Shown here: positions 60,390 through 64,000 of the stretch, in pieces
Layout: every line of letters begins with the position of its first letter
Numbering within the stretch: position 1 is the stretch's first letter
Source of the DNA: Enoplosus armatus
Lineage: Eukaryota; Chordata; Actinopteri; Centrarchiformes; Enoplosidae
Assembly (NCBI RefSeq): GCF_043641665.1
Contig: NC_092188.1
Location: 17,381,704-17,445,703 of the forward strand
DNA: 64,000 bases
Direction: 5' to 3'
Position numbers and translations under genes: made by a program
The notes under the pieces: model-generated
Seen by the model: the letters and a program-made list of their open reading frames with translations, nothing else
What the model was told of the DNA's origin: nothing
The model's database searches: none

Positions 60390-60486
60390 CAGGACAATAT
60401 AGACCGGTCCTCCAATCACAGACAAGCTGACCTCATTGGTCCGAGCTTCCAGCAGACAGCCAATCGGAGTTCTCCTAACCATCAAG
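60390..60486 (+). CDS. grb10: grb10 second coding exon
   Basis: Encodes (Q)DNIDRSSNHRQADLIGPSFQ and QTANRSSPNHQ, then one base (phase 1) before the donor CATCAAG|gttggt. Joined to the previous exon it reads PNYQ-(Q)DNID; mammalian GRB10 continues with a similar charged, glutamine-rich segment that also ends NHQ before EDDVDLEALVND, so the leftover G should start a glutamate codon in the next exon. The acceptor is a tandem NAGNAG (ctcAGcAG), so one Gln may be included or skipped (exon start 60390 or 60393). The downstream exons are outside the window. Confidence 0.85.
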
Positions 60487-60783
60487 GTTGGTCTTTAACC
60501 ACTAATAGATATGTGTGAGTTTGTGTGTGTTTGTGTGTTTGTGTGTGCTGACGCTTGCACATTAAACCTGTCAGATATTCTTGAGTTACATTGGTGGTGT
60601 TTTACTCTGACATCAAGTTACATGATTTTACATACGTAGTGGGACTTGTCATATGATATTGCACACTATTGGACTTGCTGTACATTGACTTGGTGTAGCA
60701 TAAGCTTGCTTTGTATTCTCAGTTTATTTTCATACAGAAGGGAATACTAAAAGGTCATAGAAATGACCTGGGAATCTGGTACT

Positions 60784-60785
<2 letters not shown>

Positions 60786-60882
<97 letters not shown>

Positions 60883-60889
60883 TGTGTGT
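60786..60889. repeat. (GT)52 microsatellite
   Basis: The longest uninterrupted dinucleotide tract in the window at 104 bases, followed by TTGTGTGTGTC. Confidence 0.98.
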
Positions 60890-63019
60890 CCCTCGTCTCA
60901 GTACAGTGTGGAGAGCGGCTTGCTGCTCATTATTCTCCACTGGGCCAGGGCGGGTCAAGGGGGATAATATATATTTGGGTCTCTTCCGCTGTAAACATTT
61001 CAGCAGTTCAAAGGGTGATCTGCATGGACGCAGGGTGCCATTATAATTACGCTGTCTATCTAATTGTGCCATACTGTATTCATCCATGACAATCGGAGCA
61101 TGAGATTTAAGCACAATATTGGCCCAGCATGGGAGGTAAGGGCGGGGAGTCTGCAAGGACCCAACGAGTGAATTAGAACGCTTGGCCCTGGCATGGGAAA
61201 TAAATGGAGCAGAAATTACATTGTCATCAGGTTGGGGTTCAGGATCAGCCGGGATGGAGGGAACTCCAGACGGAGAGATGACTTTAACTAAGGAACACTT
61301 TTGTTTACACTGTCTGAATAATGATATTTTGGATGGATACCTAGGTTTTTTGTACAGTAGATTATGCCAGACATGTGTTGGGAGCTGGACTGAGCACTGG
61401 TACCGGAGACCATTTAGATTTTTGTCAGATCTCCGTCTCCCTTCTCACTCTTTTTAAAAATGTATCAAGTAATGGGTGAAAATTTATGGCCAGCAAGCCA
61501 CCACTATAAGTGCCACTTTAGCATGTTTCACAAGCTACATTACGTATGCTGCTCAAAGCCTGTATCATTTGAGCAGTTTTTTTTTTATTTTAGTCCCAGT
61601 ACCTCTGATGTTATTAGTGGGACAATAATCTTATACGACTATAATAGAGCACCCAGCTACCCAGCTTGAACCATCATAAACCTATTAATTTTGGAGAGAA
61701 CAGTATGGCTTTGTTGGAACATGACCTGCCATTATTTCATATGCTTGGAATGAGATGCTGTTGAGCGGCTTATCGGGGCATTTACAAACCAATATTTGAT
61801 GTCTAAAAAGAAGAAAAAGAAGTTGCTCCAAATGATATTCTCAACATCAATAAATTGTGCCATGCACATAATAGTTTACTGTGAAGGGTTTTACAAAGTC
61901 TGCAGTCTTTCTTTAAATAACTAGAACAATGAAGAGGCGCCTTTGTCCTGAGCTGTGGCATGACACATGTGTGAGTGCACTCCAGTCACTCACAGATGCG
62001 ATGTCACAGGCTTGCACTGTGCAAATGCTGTCTCCTCTTTGTTGTTTTTCCTTGCCACACTCCAGAGTGACTTCAGTCATAGATGAGTCCATTGTCTATA
62101 GGCTCATACAACTTGCTTCAGCACAAAGGGCACATATGAAATGGATGTACCTTGTATCAAATGCGAAAATATTTCCTGAAATACGCTTTCCAAAAAGTAG
62201 TTTATTTTGTGTATTTATTCACAATGAGGAAGGCAGCAGCAGTGAAGAACCTGTGATCTTCCTGGGACCTGGGACTTCATCTTGTGCCCTGGGATAACAT
62301 GACGTCCGAACAAGATTCTGTGATGATGTGTTCGGATGTGGTTTGCTTCTTGAACTTTAGTATTGTTACTGAGTGTTTAAGATGCCAGCGTAGTCAGTCA
62401 CGACTTTAGTGTAGAGCCAAAAACATTCGACAACTGTGAGAAAATCATCTGAATGTGATTATATGAAGGTTATTCAGTAATTTAATCGGTCAATATCTCA
62501 GAATATCATGTACTAGCATTAAGATGTTTGAGGTGAGGCAGTTGCATCCTGTTCCATGCTGTAGCAGCCCAACTAATGATGTCACAGCGTTATGTTTTTA
62601 TTTGTGTGTTTGTGTATGTGGGCTGATAAGGCTGTGACATTTGCACTCCTCTGTTTTTGGTTGCTTGTTTGGTTGCTTTGGGTGTTTCAGATGGGCATGC
62701 AACTGCTAGGTAACAAATCCCATCAACGGTACCGATGCAGTGCAGTAATCTGACGGCAGGGCAGATATGCCTTTGTAGGGAGAGAGTTACATGCCATGGG
62801 CACACACGCATGGGCATACACGTGCAGGCACACACGCAGGTGCACCGACACACACTTTCACTCGCAAACAGCGTCTTTAACAGGGGGTTAAGGAAGGGTG
62901 GGGTGTGTGCCGATTACAAGGTGATGTGAAAGAAATGTGCTGATGTGTAACGGCAAAACTGTCGGTGACTGACTAACGGTCACCTCATTATTCTGTTTGG
63001 ACTCCCCTTTTTTTCATTC

Positions 63020-63365
63020 GTACACATAATGATAATCCATTTTATGGAGCGCTTTTCAAGACACCCAAATATGCTTTACACAGTAGATGATAAATAATAA
63101 AAACACACTGACAGCAGAGAGCACAATGAAAGCACATTAGTTAGCAGGGGGCATTAAATCAAACATTAAAAGCAGTTCTAAAAAGATACGTTTTGAGTAA
63201 CTTCTTGAACACAGACAGATTGATGCAGTCACACGTGTTTGGGGGAGAGAGTTCCAGAGGTGGAGGGAAGCTATGCCGGTGCTGGGTCGCACATCACCCC
63301 ACTTCACTCTTGAGTTCATCTTCTCTCTTTCTGTACCAGCTATCTGTCACGCCTTGAAATGTCTT
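63020..63365 (+). repeat. dispersed teleost repeat (GAGCGCTTTTCAAGACACCC type)
   Basis: It contains ttttatggagcgcttttcaa, gctttacacagtagatgata, acgttttgagtaacttcttg and gagagttccagaggtggagg. I recognise this phrasing from an abundant interspersed fish repeat, but I cannot give a family name from memory with confidence. Confidence 0.55.
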
Positions 63366-63527
63366 CATAAAGGCCCTTTATGAAGACACTACTGTATAAA
63401 TGTAAGCTCAGGATTGTGGGTGTATGTAATGTATGGCTGAGAAGGTTGAAATTGTTAGGATATAGTAGAAAATGACAGAATAAGGTAACATTTCTTAATT
63501 GTTAATAAAAGATAAACAAGAGTCTAC

Positions 63528-64000
63528 AGCCATGCTAGCGGCTCTGTGAGGCTGACACAGTGGTGCTTTGACCTGGATGCTAACATCAGCATGCTAACAT
63601 GCTCACAATGACAATGTTAAAATGCTAATGTATAGCAGGTAATGTTTACCATGTTCGTCATCCTAGTTTAGCATGTTAGCATGCTAACATTGAATAGCTC
63701 TAAACACAAAGTTCAGCTGAGGCTGATGGGAATGTCGTTATTTTTGCAGGTATTTAGTCAGAAACCAAAGTACAAATTTAAATTATGACCTGATGAGGGC
63801 GCTAGAGGAAATGATCACCAAAGTTATTACAGTTCACCCTGAGTGGAACAGGAACATTTCATGCGTCCAGTAGTTGTTGAGACATTTTACGCGAAACCAC
63901 AAACATCAACCTCATGGTGGTGCTAGATGAAAAATCATTAGGAGCCACGCTCTGGGCACCATGGATATCTGTACTAAATTTTAGGGCAATCCATTTAACA
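63528..64000 (+). repeat. dispersed percomorph repeat (GCTAACAT / GGCGCTAGA type), truncated by window
   Basis: It shows the repeated GCTAACAT and TTAGCATGCTAACAT words, then gctgaggctgatgggaatgt, gagggcgctagaggaaatga, gatcaccaaagttattacag and caacctcatggtggtgctag. These are hallmark phrases of a very common percomorph interspersed repeat. It continues past base 64000. Confidence 0.7.

Larger units (their letters stand above)
60487..64000 (+). other. grb10: grb10 intron 3 (runs off the window)
   Basis: Phase-1 intron. It contains a 104-bp (GT)n tract, two dispersed fish repeats near the right edge (63020-63365 and 63528-64000) and some repeat-free, ATTA-rich segments (61000-61300 and 61690-61880). 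No exon is recognised. Confidence 0.7.

Noticed and set aside
60755..61156. Open frames through GT/CA microsatellites (also near 19145-19592, 22326-22691, 26868-27242 and 57757-58175)
   Set aside because: Their length is due to dinucleotide repeats, which have no stop codons; the peptides are HT or CV repeats.
63797..63812. Possible fourth CTCF-like motif (GAGGGCGCTAGAG)
   Set aside because: Only the right half fits the consensus, and it is a fixed word of the dispersed repeat there.
1..64000. CRISPR arrays, rRNA, canonical tRNA genes, intact transposase or reverse transcriptase genes, viral genes
   Set aside because: Looked for spaced direct repeats, intact A/B-box tRNA cloverleafs and TE protein motifs on both strands and found none beyond the SINE-like fragment and the non-autonomous elements listed.

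Overview
This window is vertebrate nuclear DNA, most likely from a percomorph (spiny-rayed) teleost. The evidence is split coding exons with GT-AG introns, an AT-rich background crowded with (GT)n/(CA)n microsatellites, a tRNA-derived SINE-like fragment, and dispersed repeats of types I associate with percomorph genomes. There are no operons, no phage or bacterial genes and no CRISPR array. The species cannot be named from the sequence.

Two protein-coding genes are present, both on the + strand. From the left edge to about 36.9 kb lies most of cordon-bleu (cobl), a WH2-domain actin nucleator. I can follow 16 exons from the COBL ubiquitin-like region (602-812) to the stop codon at 35034-35036, then a roughly 1.86 kb 3' UTR ending near the AATAAA at 36876. 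All intron phases match across the chain, and the visible reading frame is about 1,524 codons. The N-terminal exon or exons lie upstream of base 1. Domain order is: N-terminal COBL region; two basic KRAP-type motifs followed by proline-rich sequence; a conserved acidic/serine-rich middle; one 1.6 kb exon; a poly-proline stretch; and three WH2 actin-binding motifs at the C-terminus, each cut by a phase-0 intron at the same place.

About 3.2 kb downstream, at 39.95-40.7 kb, is a CpG-rich segment with a non-coding first exon (donor at 40313/40314). It is followed by a 12.6 kb intron, the start-codon exon of grb10 (52901-53026, beginning MAVAGCPDYFLHHPNYQ), a second coding exon (60390-60486) with a tandem NAGNAG acceptor, and then intron to the window end. 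Grb10 is an adaptor that binds activated insulin and IGF receptors; only its N-terminal 48-49 codons are here. The order cobl then grb10 on one strand is the human COBL-GRB10 arrangement, paralogous to COBLL1-GRB14, and this together with the three WH2 motifs identifies the gene as cobl rather than cobll1.

The non-coding remainder holds a near-perfect TTAA-flanked palindromic MITE in grb10 intron 1, a dispersed repeat carrying two perfect DR1 nuclear-receptor half-site pairs, other interspersed repeats, many microsatellites, three CTCF-like motifs, a G-quadruplex-type motif and a good 21-nt microexon candidate in the COBL-domain linker. I saw no wholly new biological system. The most interesting items are the microexon, the intron placement in the WH2 motifs, and the palindromic MITE.
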